Position numbers and translations under genes: made by a program. The notes under the pieces were generated by a model, which ran no database searches, was not told the origin of the DNA, and saw only the letters and a list, made by a program, of their open reading frames with translations. From JBLHKS01 sp047620505 (GTDB taxonomy: Bacteria > Verrucomicrobiota > Verrucomicrobiia > Verrucomicrobiales > DEV007), in contig JBLHKS010000088.1 of NCBI GenBank assembly GCA_047620505.1, forward strand, positions 1 to 27,037: DNA of 27,037 nucleotides, in the 5' to 3' direction. Below, piece after piece: positions 12,959-22,057 of this stretch. The first letter of the stretch is position 1. Each line of letters begins with the position of its first letter.

Positions 12959-15855
12959 TACTTCCGCATCAGATAAGCGATCAGATCGCGCACCTGATCG
13001 AATTCCAGACCGTTCAACATCCCTTCCGGCATTAGCGAAACCGGCGAAGTCGTCTGTGTTTTGATCTCATCGCGTTTGATGATCACCTCGCCAGTCGGAG
13101 TCAGCAGAGTCAGCGTGTAGTCGGTTTTTTTGCCGATGTTCCCGGTGACGACCTGGCCGTCCTTTTTCGTGATAATCGTGACGTGGAAATCCTTCGGCAG
13201 CGTCGCGCTCGGATCGATAATATTCTCTAACAAGTAGAAAACATTGTCGCGATTCGCGCCGGTCAAATCCGGGCCGATCTTCCCGCCTTCGCCGAAAAAC
13301 GTGTGGCAAGCGGAGCAGCTCCGAGTGTACAACTCGTGGCCGGCTTTGAGGTCCGCTTGGGCGAGGACGTCAGGCAGGAGCTGGTCCTGGAAACTCTTGA
13401 TCGTCGCCTTCTTTTCTCCGTCGCTCGATTTCAATTCGCCCCAGACCTCGGCCAGCTGTTTTTTCAGTCCGTTGTCCTTCATTCCATGGATTTGGCGCGC
13501 TTGAAACGCGGTCAGAGCGCTCCGCGGGATTCGTTCGTCGGCGATTGCCCCGAGCAGCGCGGCGGCGTTCTTTTTGGTGTTTGTCAGGGTCTCGATCGCC
13601 AGCAGCTGCTGATCAGCTGGCAAGTTCGGGTACATCGTCAGGATCGTCTCGGCCGCTTGCGGATGCGAAACTCGAGCTAAGCCGCGCAACGCCGTTTTTC
13701 TTAGCTTCTCAGACTCCAACGCCGCCAGCAGCTGCTCGCCGAGCCCGGGCGCTTTCGCCGTGATCAACATTTCCAGCGCCTCCGCATCGCCGCGTTTTTG
13801 CAGCTCGGCGATGGTCGCATCGCGATCCAGCAGCAGGCCAAGTTGGACGGCCAATTCAGGTTCCAAGCGGGCTTTCGCCTTTGCCCAATTTTCTGGCGTT
13901 TTGAGATCGGTCCGACCCGCGAGCCCCTCGATCATGCCTTCGGCCAAGCCCTCGTCATGCCGCTCTAACAAACCACCCAACAACGCGTTTGAGCCGTCGA
14001 CTTCGCAGATCAGCCTGGCGGTGAAGCGATCGAGTTTTGGAAGCGGATTGAGGTCGATAAACCCGATTCCCATCACCGGATTCTCGCCGATGGCGTCCTT
14101 CATCCCGTACCAGATCATGAGCGGGATATTTTTGTCGTTTGCGTCCTCCGTTCGATTCAAAAGCGCCGCCGCAAGTTCCAAGCGATCCTCGAATTCCAAT
14201 TTCTGCAGACCGCTGGCGAGGTAGAGCCGGACGAGCGGGGAGGGGTCTGTTTTCGCGAGTTCGACCATCTTTTTCAGCGCCTCGGCCGATGGCGCGCCGT
14301 GATCGAAAAGCAGACGAACAGCCCATTTCCTGACATGCTCGTCATGATGAGTCAGGACATCGCTCAAGAGAAAATCTTCGTCCGCCGCGCCGATCACATG
14401 AAGCGTCAGCAAGGCGCGGACCATCGTCCGGTTGGATTTGGTGCGCGTTGCTCGGCTGCGCAGTTTCTCGTGAAACTCCGCCATGTCTTCCCCGGCTGCG
14501 TGGCGCTCGGCGAGAATTCGGCGCGCGTGGCGGACGTGCCATTCGTTTCGAGCGGTTTGCAGCTGGATCAGCTCCTCGGTGCTCAATTTTGCGAAATCAG
14601 AATGGCTGGGTTTCTCCGGCTTGCCGTAGGTGATCTTGAAAATCCGCCCGCTGGTCCGGTGAACTCCGTCGTTATCGTGGCACTCGCCGAGATCGGTCCA
14701 GTCGCTCACGAAAACCCCACCGTCCGGTCCGTACATCACGGTCACGCCGCGAAACCAGGGCTGATTCGCGAACATGAAATCCGGCGCGCGCTTCCCAACA
14801 AAGCCGGAACCCTCGCGCTCAAGAATGTTTTGATTCAGCCGCCTGCCGTGCGTGTTCGACATGAAAATCCGGCCGTGATATTTGCTCGGCCAGTTGTCGC
14901 CGAGGTAAATCATTCCACCGCAGTGCGAGTGCCCGCCGCCGAGATCGCCGTGCACGCCTTTGCCGTCGCGCGTCTTCGTCCAATCGCCGATCGTGCCCGC
15001 GTGATGAAGGTGATCGGCGACCATCGGGATTCGCTCGTAGTCGAATTTCACGTTGGCGTCTGGCCGGTTGCTCATCCGCGGAAAAAGCGCGCCGGGAATC
15101 GCATGCCAGAGGTGGCCATTGACGTTATTCGTGAAAAACAGCTCGCCCAGCTCATCCCAGTCGTGCCCCCAGGGATTCGTCGTTCCGCGGCAGACGACTT
15201 CGAACTTTTCCGTCACCGGGTGGTAGCGCCAGATCGCGCAATCAAACCCTACTCGCTCTTCGTCGGGCGTTCCCGGCTTACCGACAAAGGAAGGCGCTGT
15301 GATCCCGTGCCGACCGTAGAGCCAGCCATCGATTCCCCATTTCAAGCCATTGAAAAAGTTGTGCCCCGCTTTCGTCGTCCAGCCATCCAGCACGATCTCA
15401 GGTTCGCCGTCAGGCATGTCGTCGCCATCGCGATCCGGGATAAAAAGCAGGTTCGGCGAGCTGCAAACCCAGACGCCGCCCCAGCCGACGGTCATGCCGC
15501 TGACGTGATTCCCGCCCGTCCAGAAAACCGTGCGCTTGTCGTGAACCCCGTCGTTGTCTGTGTCTTCGAGAATCACGATCCGGTCCTCGCCAGTTTCCTT
15601 CCACTCTTTATAAGAGTAGCTCTCGGCAACCCAGATTCGCCCACGATCATCGGTCGTCATCGCGACCGGCTGGTGCACGTCCGGCTCGCCCGCGAACAGC
15701 GTGACCTCGAACCCTTCCGGAACCGTGATCGCTTCGAGTGCTTCCTGCGGCGTCGGCGGATGCTCGCCTTCCTTCTGAGAATTCCGAGGTTGGTAGTCGT
15801 CCGCCCAGAGAAAGATCGGCGCGAACAAGGCGAGAAGCAGGATCGAGGTTTTCAT
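12958..15855 (-). CDS. PVC-type heme-binding CxxCH protein with propeller-like N-terminus and HEAT-like repeats
   Basis: The 965-residue product has a signal peptide (MKTSILLLALFAPIFLWA). Residues about 40-420 match the membrane-bound dehydrogenase domain typical of this family (EAITVPEGFEVTLFAGEP, WVAESYSY, DRIVILEDTDNDGVHDKRTVF, GHNFFNGLKWGIDGWLYGRHG), a propeller-like fold. Residues about 440-810 are helical HEAT-like repeats. The C-terminus is a c-type cytochrome with CSACH at 847-851 and a possible distal Met in SLMPEGM. Such proteins are expanded in Planctomycetes and Verrucomicrobia, act in the periplasm, and are thought to oxidise sugars or related compounds and pass electrons to the heme; the substrate is unknown. 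It is divergent from the ThuA-like gene, a common pairing in these phyla. An exact copy of the repeated palindrome lies at 13600-13611. Confidence 0.93.
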   Translation of the reverse strand: MKTSILLLALFAPIFLWADDYQPRNSQKEGEHPPTPQEALEAITVPEGFEVTLFAGEPDVHQPVAMTTDDRGRIWVAESYSYKEWKETGEDRIVILEDTDNDGVHDKRTVFWTGGNHVSGMTVGWGGVWVCSSPNLLFIPDRDGDDMPDGEPEIVLDGWTTKAGHNFFNGLKWGIDGWLYGRHGITAPSFVGKPGTPDEERVGFDCAIWRYHPVTEKFEVVCRGTTNPWGHDWDELGELFFTNNVNGHLWHAIPGALFPRMSNRPDANVKFDYERIPMVADHLHHAGTIGDWTKTRDGKGVHGDLGGGHSHCGGMIYLGDNWPSKYHGRIFMSNTHGRRLNQNILEREGSGFVGKRAPDFMFANQPWFRGVTVMYGPDGGVFVSDWTDLGECHDNDGVHRTSGRIFKITYGKPEKPSHSDFAKLSTEELIQLQTARNEWHVRHARRILAERHAAGEDMAEFHEKLRSRATRTKSNRTMVRALLTLHVIGAADEDFLLSDVLTHHDEHVRKWAVRLLFDHGAPSAEALKKMVELAKTDPSPLVRLYLASGLQKLEFEDRLELAAALLNRTEDANDKNIPLMIWYGMKDAIGENPVMGIGFIDLNPLPKLDRFTARLICEVDGSNALLGGLLERHDEGLAEGMIEGLAGRTDLKTPENWAKAKARLEPELAVQLGLLLDRDATIAELQKRGDAEALEMLITAKAPGLGEQLLAALESEKLRKTALRGLARVSHPQAAETILTMYPNLPADQQLLAIETLTNTKKNAAALLGAIADERIPRSALTAFQARQIHGMKDNGLKKQLAEVWGELKSSDGEKKATIKSFQDQLLPDVLAQADLKAGHELYTRSCSACHTFFGEGGKIGPDLTGANRDNVFYLLENIIDPSATLPKDFHVTIITKKDGQVVTGNIGKKTDYTLTLLTPTGEVIIKRDEIKTQTTSPVSLMPEGMLNGLEFDQVRDLIAYLMRK

Positions 15856-15923
15856 GCAACTTCGTTCTAAATGCGCGAAGGGCGCGGGTCAAACGGCCTG
15901 GTTCTTCCACCGCGGCGTCGGCC

Positions 15924-15935
15924 CAGCAGCTGCTG
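15924..15935. repeat. Intergenic copy of the CAGCAGCTGCTG palindrome
   Basis: This exact 12-base copy lies between the divergent heme-protein and ThuA-like genes, where no codon pattern explains it. The surrounding 157-base region (15856-16012) must hold both promoters, but I could not pick out a convincing -10/-35 pair. Confidence 0.8.
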
Positions 15936-16012
15936 ACTCGGGAGCGAGCGAAACTGATCCTTGAATTGCTGGGCAAGCCGGGGAACTCATCCAAATCCAA
16001 TTCCGCAATTTC

Positions 16013-17080
16013 ATGAAAATACCCAATCGATTCCAAACTCTCTTCGTAAGCCTATCAGCAGGTGCTGCGCTCGTTGCCGCGCCGATGGTAACCGCAAATC
16101 CGGTTATCTTCGAAGGCAATGAAGCTGTCTCTAAAGATAAGCACATCGTTTTCGTTGCCAGCGATCACGAATATCGCGGCGAGGAGACTCTTCCAGCGCT
16201 CGCGCGGATTCTGGCGAAGCATCACGGCTTCAAATGCACGGTCCTGTTCGGTCTGGATGAGAACGGCGAGATCAAGGCGGGCGAGTCGAACATTCCCGGT
16301 CTTGAGGCGCTCGAATCGGCGGATGGAATGGTGATGTTCACGCGTTTTCAGGCGCTGCCGGATGAGCAAATGAAGCACATCGACGCCTATTTGAACCGAG
16401 GTGGTCCGGTTATGGGGCTGCGGACTTCGACTCACGGTTTTAAATATGGAAATCAGGAAAGCGCCTATTCGAAGTACGATTTCAAAGCGGCAACCGAGGG
16501 CTACGAGCTTGGATTCGGGCATCAGGTTCTCGGTCAGACCTGGGTCGGTCACTACGGCAGAAACCACGTTCAAAGCACGCGAATCACCATCATCCCAGAA
16601 GCGGCAAAGCATCCAATTCTGACCGGAGTCAGCAAAATTCATGTTCACGCTGGCGGCTACAACGCGGTGCCGCAGGACGACTGGAATATCCTGACGATGG
16701 CACAACCTTTGATGAGCATGGAAGTCGATGGTAAGCCGGATGAAACGAAGCCGCCGATGGCTTCCGAGTGGACTCGCGAGTACGCCGGCGCTGATGGCAA
16801 AAAAGGTCGCGTGTTCACCTCTCTTTATGGGGCTTCGGAGGACATTTTGAACGACGGATATCGCCGAATGTTAGTGAACGCGACTTACTGGATGCTTGGA
16901 CTGGAAGACAAGATCGTTGCGGACTCGCCAATCGATTTTGTCGGCAAATATCAGCCGAATACATTTCGTGGAGGTGGCTACGCGCGCGGTGTGAAGCCGG
17001 AAGTTTATAACGGATTCGAAAGCCCGATCCCAGCGAACAACGTCACCGCTGATCCGGGTAAAAAGAAGGGCAAAAAGTAA
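16013..17080 (+). CDS. Exported ThuA-like domain protein
   Basis: The 355-residue product has a signal peptide (MKIPNRFQTLFVSLSAGAALVAA). The body follows the ThuA-like, glutamine-amidotransferase-type fold: KHIVFVASDHEYRGEETLPALARIL, a strand-turn block ADGMVMFTRFQALPDEQ, GGPVMGLRTSTHGFKY, GQTWVGHYGRNH, the HPILTGV strand and HAGGYNAV, and a late ASEWTREYAG block. ThuA-like proteins are linked to sugar use (trehalose-type utilisation in rhizobia) and in PVC bacteria sit beside PVC-type heme dehydrogenases, as here across a divergent promoter region. A catalytic Cys at the amidotransferase nucleophile position is not evident, so enzymatic activity is uncertain. The tail is Lys-rich. No Shine-Dalgarno is visible. 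Confidence 0.9.
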   Translation: MKIPNRFQTLFVSLSAGAALVAAPMVTANPVIFEGNEAVSKDKHIVFVASDHEYRGEETLPALARILAKHHGFKCTVLFGLDENGEIKAGESNIPGLEALESADGMVMFTRFQALPDEQMKHIDAYLNRGGPVMGLRTSTHGFKYGNQESAYSKYDFKAATEGYELGFGHQVLGQTWVGHYGRNHVQSTRITIIPEAAKHPILTGVSKIHVHAGGYNAVPQDDWNILTMAQPLMSMEVDGKPDETKPPMASEWTREYAGADGKKGRVFTSLYGASEDILNDGYRRMLVNATYWMLGLEDKIVADSPIDFVGKYQPNTFRGGGYARGVKPEVYNGFESPIPANNVTADPGKKKGKK

Positions 17081-17096
17081 GCCGCAACTCAGGAAA

Positions 17097-17120
17097 AAGC
17101 TCCAGCAGCTGCTGGAGCTT
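17097..17120. repeat. 24-base perfect palindrome centred on CAGCAGCTGCTG
   Basis: AAGCTCCAGCAG (17097-17108) is followed at once by its exact reverse complement (17109-17120). It lies just after the ThuA-like stop and 45 bases before the next start. It may work as a transcription terminator stem, but there is no T run, and its centre is the 12-base word repeated through the window. Confidence 0.85.
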
Positions 17121-17130
17121 CGTTGGGCGG

Positions 17131-17158
17131 TTGCATCGGAGTTTTGGCCTTGTAGAAT
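17131..17158 (+). promoter_or_regulatory. Possible promoter of the DUF3472 gene
   Basis: TTGCAT (17131-17136), a 16-base spacer and TAGAAT (17153-17158) resemble a housekeeping promoter. The -10-like box ends 7 bases before ATG 17166 and no Shine-Dalgarno follows, the same geometry as at 1672-1707. Confidence 0.3.
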
Positions 17159-17165
17159 CAACGCC

Positions 17166-19229
17166 ATGTCCGTCCGAGCTTCCTTCCTCCGCTACTGTGT
17201 TGTTTTTTGCGCCCTGTGCATCAGCGCGCACGGGCAAAATGCGCCGGAAGGTTTCGGCCAACTCAAAAACCCACCGACGATCATTCCAGGCGGGACCGAC
17301 GAAGAAGGCCGGAGCTTCTCGTATCTCGGCCAACTCGAGACGAATCAGAAAATTATCCTGACAGCGAGCAACGGGTTCTTCACGAAAGGGGCTTGTCAGG
17401 CGAAAGGCGAATCGCAGCTCCCAAAGGTAGGCGATGAAGAGCTGATTGTGCCGAATTTTGAGCACCTCGATTGGAAAGAGGCTGAAGGGACGCTGCGCTG
17501 GCATCTTCTCGTTCAAAAGCCGGGTGAAGTCCGGTTCAATGTCCACATGGACGTGGCGAACGGAGGGGCGGACATCGAAGTAAATTTCGCTGGGCAAACA
17601 ATCAAGGTAAGCGCATCGAAATCTCGCTCCGATTCGCCTCAGTCTTGGGATCTGACTTTTGATGTTGAGCAGCCGGGCGAGTACATGCTTTCGCTCGGAG
17701 CCGCAGAGCCCGGAAGTGGCTCCGCAATCGGGCTGTTGCATCGAATCGATGCGTTCGGCTCAGGGATCGAAGGCGCTAACCTGCTGAGAGTTCGCTGGCG
17801 GCCAGCAGCGGTTCATGGCGGCTACGACACTGCCAAGGTTGAAAACGCTAAGCTCCTCGTCTTCACGACTCGCAGCAATTGCGATATTTCGAGCTACTCG
17901 CCGATCACGACGCCGTTCGGATACTACGGGACTTCGTTCGATGGAGACCGCCGAAGCAACGGCAGTTTCAATTTTTCGATGTGGGGGCAGGAGCAAGCCG
18001 CATTCGATTTGAAGACGATGCCTCACTTGCTCGGCGTGGGCTCGCCGGAGGGCGAATTCAGCGGCTTCGGGCATGAAGGATCGGGCGTCAAACCGCGTGG
18101 CTGGGATCCGATGCCGGATCGGCCCGAATTGGTAGTCCAAGCGCTTCGGGTAGTCTCAGAAGACGACTACGATTGCTACTACGGTTATTACTTTGATCAT
18201 CCGACTAACGCTTGGAAGTTTTACGGCGCGGGCAAGAAATGGCACGATGGAAAGCCGAGGGAACACATAAAACTTGGCTCGTTCTGCGAGATTCCCGGCC
18301 CTCCGCAGAATGAGCGGACCGGAGACGTTTATCGAGAAGTTCGGCGCATGGGTTGGGCTCATGATGATGGAAAATGGATTCCGTTAGAGCAGTTCAGCCC
18401 GGGTGGCACCGGCAGTTCGGGCGATCTGCCAGTCAACAAGAGTTGGTTCACAACGAAGGATGGGGAGTACGCGATGGGCTGTGGCGGCATTCGGCTCTAC
18501 CAACATAAGGCTTCGTTAGTCAAGGCGGGTGGCGGCGGTGAGCTTCCATATTTTCTGGCGAGTCCCACGATTCAGAACATTTTTTCGATGCCGGTTCAAT
18601 TTGGCGAAGTTCAGGCTACGGAGGTGGCTTCGGATTCCGCCACGATTGAAATCGACGTTCCGGGCGGCGGCGAGTTGAAGGCTGGCGCTGTTTATTTTGG
18701 AACGCAGGATTCCCTGACATTTGCACCACGAGAGCTTCACGGAACCGAGAAAAATTCGGAGCTAAGCCAAACGATTCTTCGGAACGCCTGGGAATCCGTA
18801 GCCGAGATCTCAGCCGCCCACGAAGGAGTCAATCGGGTCACTCTTGATGGGCTGAAGCCGGAGACTACGTATTTCTACCGAGTCTTGATGACGAATTCAG
18901 TCAGCCGAATTTGGAACCACGAATCGCTGAGTTTCACAACACCGAAGACCGGCTCTCAACCAATCAAACTTTCTCCGTTGTCGCCGGCAGCGCAGCCCGT
19001 TGCCGCAGCGGTTCCCTCTTCGACTGTGATGAAAATCGAAGGTGAACCGTTCCGCGTTTGGACCTACAAAATTGGAGGCAACTCGCGAGAAATTGAAGGT
19101 AGGCTGATCGCAATCGCCAACGGCAAAATCCAGATTGAGCTAAAGTCTGACGGCAGAAAAGGAACGATGGAGCTCAGCGCATTCAGCGAATCTGACCGAG
19201 CCTACGTTGAATCAAAAAAGAACGATTAA
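17166..19229 (+). CDS. Exported DUF3472 protein with FN3-like and SHD1-like C-terminal domains
   Basis: The 687-residue product has a signal peptide ending near AHGQ. Residues about 30-210 form a strand-rich, probably carbohydrate-binding domain (HLLVQKPGEVRFNVHMDV, then QSWDLTFDVEQPGEYMLSLG). The DUF3472 core at about 215-420 shows GYYGTSFDGDRR, FNFSMWGQEQ and GFGHEGSG. About 490-600 is fibronectin-III-like, with the typical VTLDGLKPETTYFYRVLMTN ending. The last 61 residues match SHD1 (RVWTYKIGGNSREIEGRLI, then LSAFSESDRAYVE), a domain frequent in PVC proteins. The set suggests a secreted glycan-binding or glycan-processing protein. Catalytic residues are not known for DUF3472. It is convergent with the hydrolase gene at 19238, only eight bases apart. 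Confidence 0.85.
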   Translation: MSVRASFLRYCVVFCALCISAHGQNAPEGFGQLKNPPTIIPGGTDEEGRSFSYLGQLETNQKIILTASNGFFTKGACQAKGESQLPKVGDEELIVPNFEHLDWKEAEGTLRWHLLVQKPGEVRFNVHMDVANGGADIEVNFAGQTIKVSASKSRSDSPQSWDLTFDVEQPGEYMLSLGAAEPGSGSAIGLLHRIDAFGSGIEGANLLRVRWRPAAVHGGYDTAKVENAKLLVFTTRSNCDISSYSPITTPFGYYGTSFDGDRRSNGSFNFSMWGQEQAAFDLKTMPHLLGVGSPEGEFSGFGHEGSGVKPRGWDPMPDRPELVVQALRVVSEDDYDCYYGYYFDHPTNAWKFYGAGKKWHDGKPREHIKLGSFCEIPGPPQNERTGDVYREVRRMGWAHDDGKWIPLEQFSPGGTGSSGDLPVNKSWFTTKDGEYAMGCGGIRLYQHKASLVKAGGGGELPYFLASPTIQNIFSMPVQFGEVQATEVASDSATIEIDVPGGGELKAGAVYFGTQDSLTFAPRELHGTEKNSELSQTILRNAWESVAEISAAHEGVNRVTLDGLKPETTYFYRVLMTNSVSRIWNHESLSFTTPKTGSQPIKLSPLSPAAQPVAAAVPSSTVMKIEGEPFRVWTYKIGGNSREIEGRLIAIANGKIQIELKSDGRKGTMELSAFSESDRAYVESKKND

Positions 19230-19237
19230 CGGCGCTT

Positions 19238-20182
19238 TCAATCCTTCGCCTTGAGCATTTTTATGAGGTAGGCAGTCGAGTTTTCGTGCGTTGCATCGGG
19301 CGCTCCCGGATAGACGAGCTCGCAGTCGACGCCGGTCGCCGCGCAATGTTCCTGCAGCTTGACGCCGAAAGTTGAAGTGTGCGTTGGGTCTTTCTGATCC
19401 TTCCCCAGGGCAGGCGCAACCGAGTAAATCAGGTAGACCGGCGGATCGTCGTCGCTAACCAGAGCGTAGGGCGAATATTCTGCGATCCAGGGCAGGATTT
19501 CTTCGCGTCCGGCGAGAAACTTGGGAAACGTGGCGAGTACAAAAGCATGACCGCCGTAGCGACTGTTCGGCGTCCACTCGACCATCTGTTTCGGGTCGAG
19601 CGAGGTCTGCGCGCCGATGACGGCTGCGCACCACAGTCGGGTAGACTCGCGAGCGACCGGATCTTCGCTTTTTGGATCGGCTAGGTCGTCGTGAAACGCC
19701 AGCCAGAGGCTCGAGCACGCGCCCGCAGATCCGCCAGCGGCACCGACACGCTCCTTATCGAGATTCCACTCGGCGGCCTTGCTCCGGACGAATTGCAGCG
19801 CGCGAGCGGCGTCGTGAAGCGGCGCTTTCACGGGTGGTTCGACGCCTTCTTCCACGGCCTGTTTGACGTAACGATAATTGATGGCCACAACGGAAATTCC
19901 AGCCTCCAGCAGCGCTGTTGGATCGGCGAATCGATGAAGTCGCTCCTTTGATCCACCCTGCCAACCGCCGCCGTGGATGACGAAGGCGAGAGGCGTCGGC
20001 GTGTCGGATTCCGCCTTCCAGAAATCGAGAATGTGCCGTTCGTGATCGCCGTAACGGACTTCGGCGACGGTCGGTTTTGGAACGGACGGATCGTATTCAG
20101 TTTGCGCGAAAACAGGAGACGCAAAGGCGAAAAATCCGAACCAGCAGCTGCTCAGAAAGATGAGCTTTTTCAATGACTTCAT
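19238..20182 (-). CDS. Exported alpha/beta hydrolase (carboxylesterase, BD-FAE-like)
   Basis: The 314-residue product has a signal peptide (MKSLKKLIFLSSCWFGFFAFASPVFA). It shows the HSL/BD-FAE-type esterase signs: oxyanion HGGGWQGG at 70-77, YR after the next strand (AINYRYV), nucleophile elbow GGSAGA with Ser152, and a C-terminal catalytic His299 in DATHENS. The acid residue is probably in the GKDQKDPTH stretch. It would cleave esters on carbohydrates or small molecules in the periplasm, fitting the neighbouring acetylesterase. It is 24 bases downstream of the dehydrogenase gene on the same strand, so the two may be co-transcribed. The sequence of the signal peptide overlaps an 11-of-12 copy of the repeated palindrome (20142-20153), here read in the third frame. 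Confidence 0.88.
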   Translation of the reverse strand: MKSLKKLIFLSSCWFGFFAFASPVFAQTEYDPSVPKPTVAEVRYGDHERHILDFWKAESDTPTPLAFVIHGGGWQGGSKERLHRFADPTALLEAGISVVAINYRYVKQAVEEGVEPPVKAPLHDAARALQFVRSKAAEWNLDKERVGAAGGSAGACSSLWLAFHDDLADPKSEDPVARESTRLWCAAVIGAQTSLDPKQMVEWTPNSRYGGHAFVLATFPKFLAGREEILPWIAEYSPYALVSDDDPPVYLIYSVAPALGKDQKDPTHTSTFGVKLQEHCAATGVDCELVYPGAPDATHENSTAYLIKMLKAKD

Positions 20183-20206
20183 CGCTCAACTAAAACCATT
20201 CCGATT

Positions 20207-21202
20207 TTAGTTCACGACATTTCGCAGCGGCTCGCCTCGCAGCGCACGCAGGACTTCGCGCGCTCCTTTTGTGCGAAATTCCTCGGCACCTTCCTCGCAG
20301 TAAAAAGCAGTGTGAGGGTTCAGCAAAAGGCGATCATGGGCCGGATGATCGGGATCGCGCCAAGCCGTGATGACCGCCGAATCGGCCGCCGGAGGCTCCT
20401 GTTCGAGAACGTCGATTCCGGCCCCTCCGAGATGTCCAGAGGCCAAGGCGTTGACAGCAGTTGCTGTGTCGAGAACGCCGCCCCGAGCGGTGTTGACTAG
20501 AAACGATCCCTTCGGCATTTGGCCGATTTCAACATCGCCGATCAGGCCTCGCGTCTCCTCCGTGAGCGGGCAATGAAGACTAACAATGTGAGAATTCCTA
20601 AGGAGTTCGGAGAGCTGGTCTACGCGTCGAATTCCCAGCGCCTTGTCCAATCCGTCTGGCACGTAAGGATCATAGAAAACGACATCGAATCCAAAACTCT
20701 TCGCTCTGATCGCCGTCGCCGTGCCGATCCGCCCGCAACCGACGATCCCGAAAACCCGACCGCGCAATCGCGGGATCGGAGCGGCTTGATCCACGTTCCA
20801 ATCGCCAATTCCACGCTGAAGCCGGCTGTTGAGAAAATGCGTTCCGCGAGCGAGGGACAGGGCCATGGTCAGGGCGGAATCGGCGACTTCCTCGGTTCCG
20901 TAATCCGGCACGTTGCAAACCGGAATCCCGTGCTCTCGCGCCGCCTCGACGTCCACTCCATCGTAACCGACACCGGGCCTGACGATGACTTTGCAATTCC
21001 GCAGGCGCTCGATGCTGGCGCGAGTGAAACGGAAATAGTGATAAACCATGATCGCGTCGGCATCCTCGATCTTACCTTCGAGATCAGCCTCGCTCATCGC
21101 GTTCAGCGCGGTGACTTCAGCGGTTCCGTCGAGGATGCTGCGCTCGAAATTGAGCGGTTCGACGATCAAATCTGTGATAACGACTTTGGGTATTTGATTC
21201 AT
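20207..21202 (-). CDS. D-isomer-specific 2-hydroxyacid dehydrogenase, CtBP-like
   Basis: The 331-residue product has the complete family layout. The N-terminal catalytic half contains RPGVGYDGVDVEAA and the helix ADSALTMALSLARG. The NAD-binding fold has VGCGRIG (154-160). The catalytic residues are Arg240 (NTARGG), Glu269 (EQEPP) and His297 (NPHTAFY). The NPHTAFY ending and the CNVPDYGTEEVADSA block are those of the CtBP-like branch. It is cytoplasmic, NAD(H)-dependent and reduces 2-keto acids or oxidises D-2-hydroxyacids; the substrate is not readable. It is divergent from the coiled-coil gene at 21284 and lies just upstream of the hydrolase gene, perhaps in one transcript. Confidence 0.93.
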   Translation of the reverse strand: MNQIPKVVITDLIVEPLNFERSILDGTAEVTALNAMSEADLEGKIEDADAIMVYHYFRFTRASIERLRNCKVIVRPGVGYDGVDVEAAREHGIPVCNVPDYGTEEVADSALTMALSLARGTHFLNSRLQRGIGDWNVDQAAPIPRLRGRVFGIVGCGRIGTATAIRAKSFGFDVVFYDPYVPDGLDKALGIRRVDQLSELLRNSHIVSLHCPLTEETRGLIGDVEIGQMPKGSFLVNTARGGVLDTATAVNALASGHLGGAGIDVLEQEPPAADSAVITAWRDPDHPAHDRLLLNPHTAFYCEEGAEEFRTKGAREVLRALRGEPLRNVVN

Positions 21203-21283
21203 GATTTTTGCGAGCGGCGACTTCGAATTAAGTCGTGCTTTCTGCTTTTTTCAGCCCCTGATTTAAGGTATAACTCAACCACC

Positions 21284-22057
21284 ATGAGACCGGATGATCA
21301 GATCTTCTCCTTCCTGAACTCCATCCGCAGCCGTCTCTCCAAACATCGATTGCTCTCCGCTTTTATCGGAAGCATCGCGGTTGGCGCGGCTGCCCTTCTT
21401 CTGATTTGCCTGGCTTACGTCTTGCGCGGACATGCCGTTCCTCCAATCGCCTACGCGCTGGCTGGCGGAGCGATTTTGCTTGGTGGAGTGGCAGGATGGA
21501 TCTGGCGTCGACCGACTGAATCGACCTCGGCCGAGTTCGGTGATCAATTTTTCGACCTCAAAGATTCGGTCGGTAGCTTTTTGAGATTTCGCAACGATGG
21601 CCGGGAGGGCGAGCTCTTCGGCTTGCAGGCGCAGTCGACGGCAAAGCGAGTTTCTGAGCTGGATCCAGCTGAAGTTCGCTACAAGTGGCCAAGCCGAATG
21701 CTGGCCGGGGCCGCTGTGCTTATGGCTTCAGCCGTTCTTCTCGGATTCAAAGCGCCGTCGCCAGCCGTGATCGAAGCTGAGCGACTCGCCGCCGAAACCG
21801 AAGCGAAGACCGAAGAAATTAACGAGCACCTTGAGGAGTTGATCGAGGAACTCGAAAAGGCGACCGAGGACGACGAGGAACTCGCCGAATTGGATAAGGA
21901 CCAGCTTCGCAAGTGGGTCGACGAATTGAAAAACACCACGGATCGCAAAGAGCGATGCGGCAGTACGCGGAATTGGAGCGGCGTTTGCAGCAGGCGGCGC
22001 AGCGAATGGATCAGCGGAAAGATGAGCAGCTGCTGGCGAAAGCGGGCGAGGAATTGA
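21284..22057 (+). CDS. N-terminal part of a frameshifted membrane coiled-coil protein
   Basis: The start is ATG 21284 (MRPDDQIFSFLNSIRSRL); the open frame extends further upstream but runs antisense through the dehydrogenase. The product has two membrane helices at about 28-48 and 54-70, a short cytoplasmic segment, a third hydrophobic stretch near 130-147, and then a Glu/Lys coiled coil. After residue about 222 (TTDRKE) the frame turns to Arg/Ser/Trp-rich noise ending at 22057, while the coiled coil continues in another frame. One missing G after position 21952 would restore a single 567-residue protein ending at 22986. The layout (membrane N-terminus, long Gln/Lys/Glu coiled coil, then a TPR gene) resembles proteins encoded in MoxR/BatA-type clusters. 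It could be real gene decay or an assembly error; a TATAAC lies 9 bases before the ATG. Confidence 0.7.
   Translation: MRPDDQIFSFLNSIRSRLSKHRLLSAFIGSIAVGAAALLLICLAYVLRGHAVPPIAYALAGGAILLGGVAGWIWRRPTESTSAEFGDQFFDLKDSVGSFLRFRNDGREGELFGLQAQSTAKRVSELDPAEVRYKWPSRMLAGAAVLMASAVLLGFKAPSPAVIEAERLAAETEAKTEEINEHLEELIEELEKATEDDEELAELDKDQLRKWVDELKNTTDRKERCGSTRNWSGVCSRRRSEWISGKMSSCWRKRARN

Noticed and set aside
14299..15870. A 523-codon plus-strand frame opposite the heme-protein gene
   Set aside because: It is an antisense shadow caused by high GC; the minus strand has the signal peptide, propeller motifs and CSACH.
15900..16016. A plus-strand frame ending SAQQLLTRERAKLILELLGKPG before the ThuA-like start
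   Set aside because: The helix looks protein-like, but the only starts lie deep in antisense of the heme-protein gene and part of it is simply the repeated palindrome read as QQLL.
20519..21283. Upstream extension of the coiled-coil reading frame
   Set aside because: It is antisense to the well-supported dehydrogenase gene and has no family features; the ATG at 21284 gives a sensible membrane N-terminus.
21940..21960. Programmed -1 ribosomal frameshifting to join the two coiled-coil frames
   Set aside because: The local codons CGC AAA GAG do not form a canonical slippery heptamer, and no strong downstream stem was evident, so a base loss is the simpler explanation.
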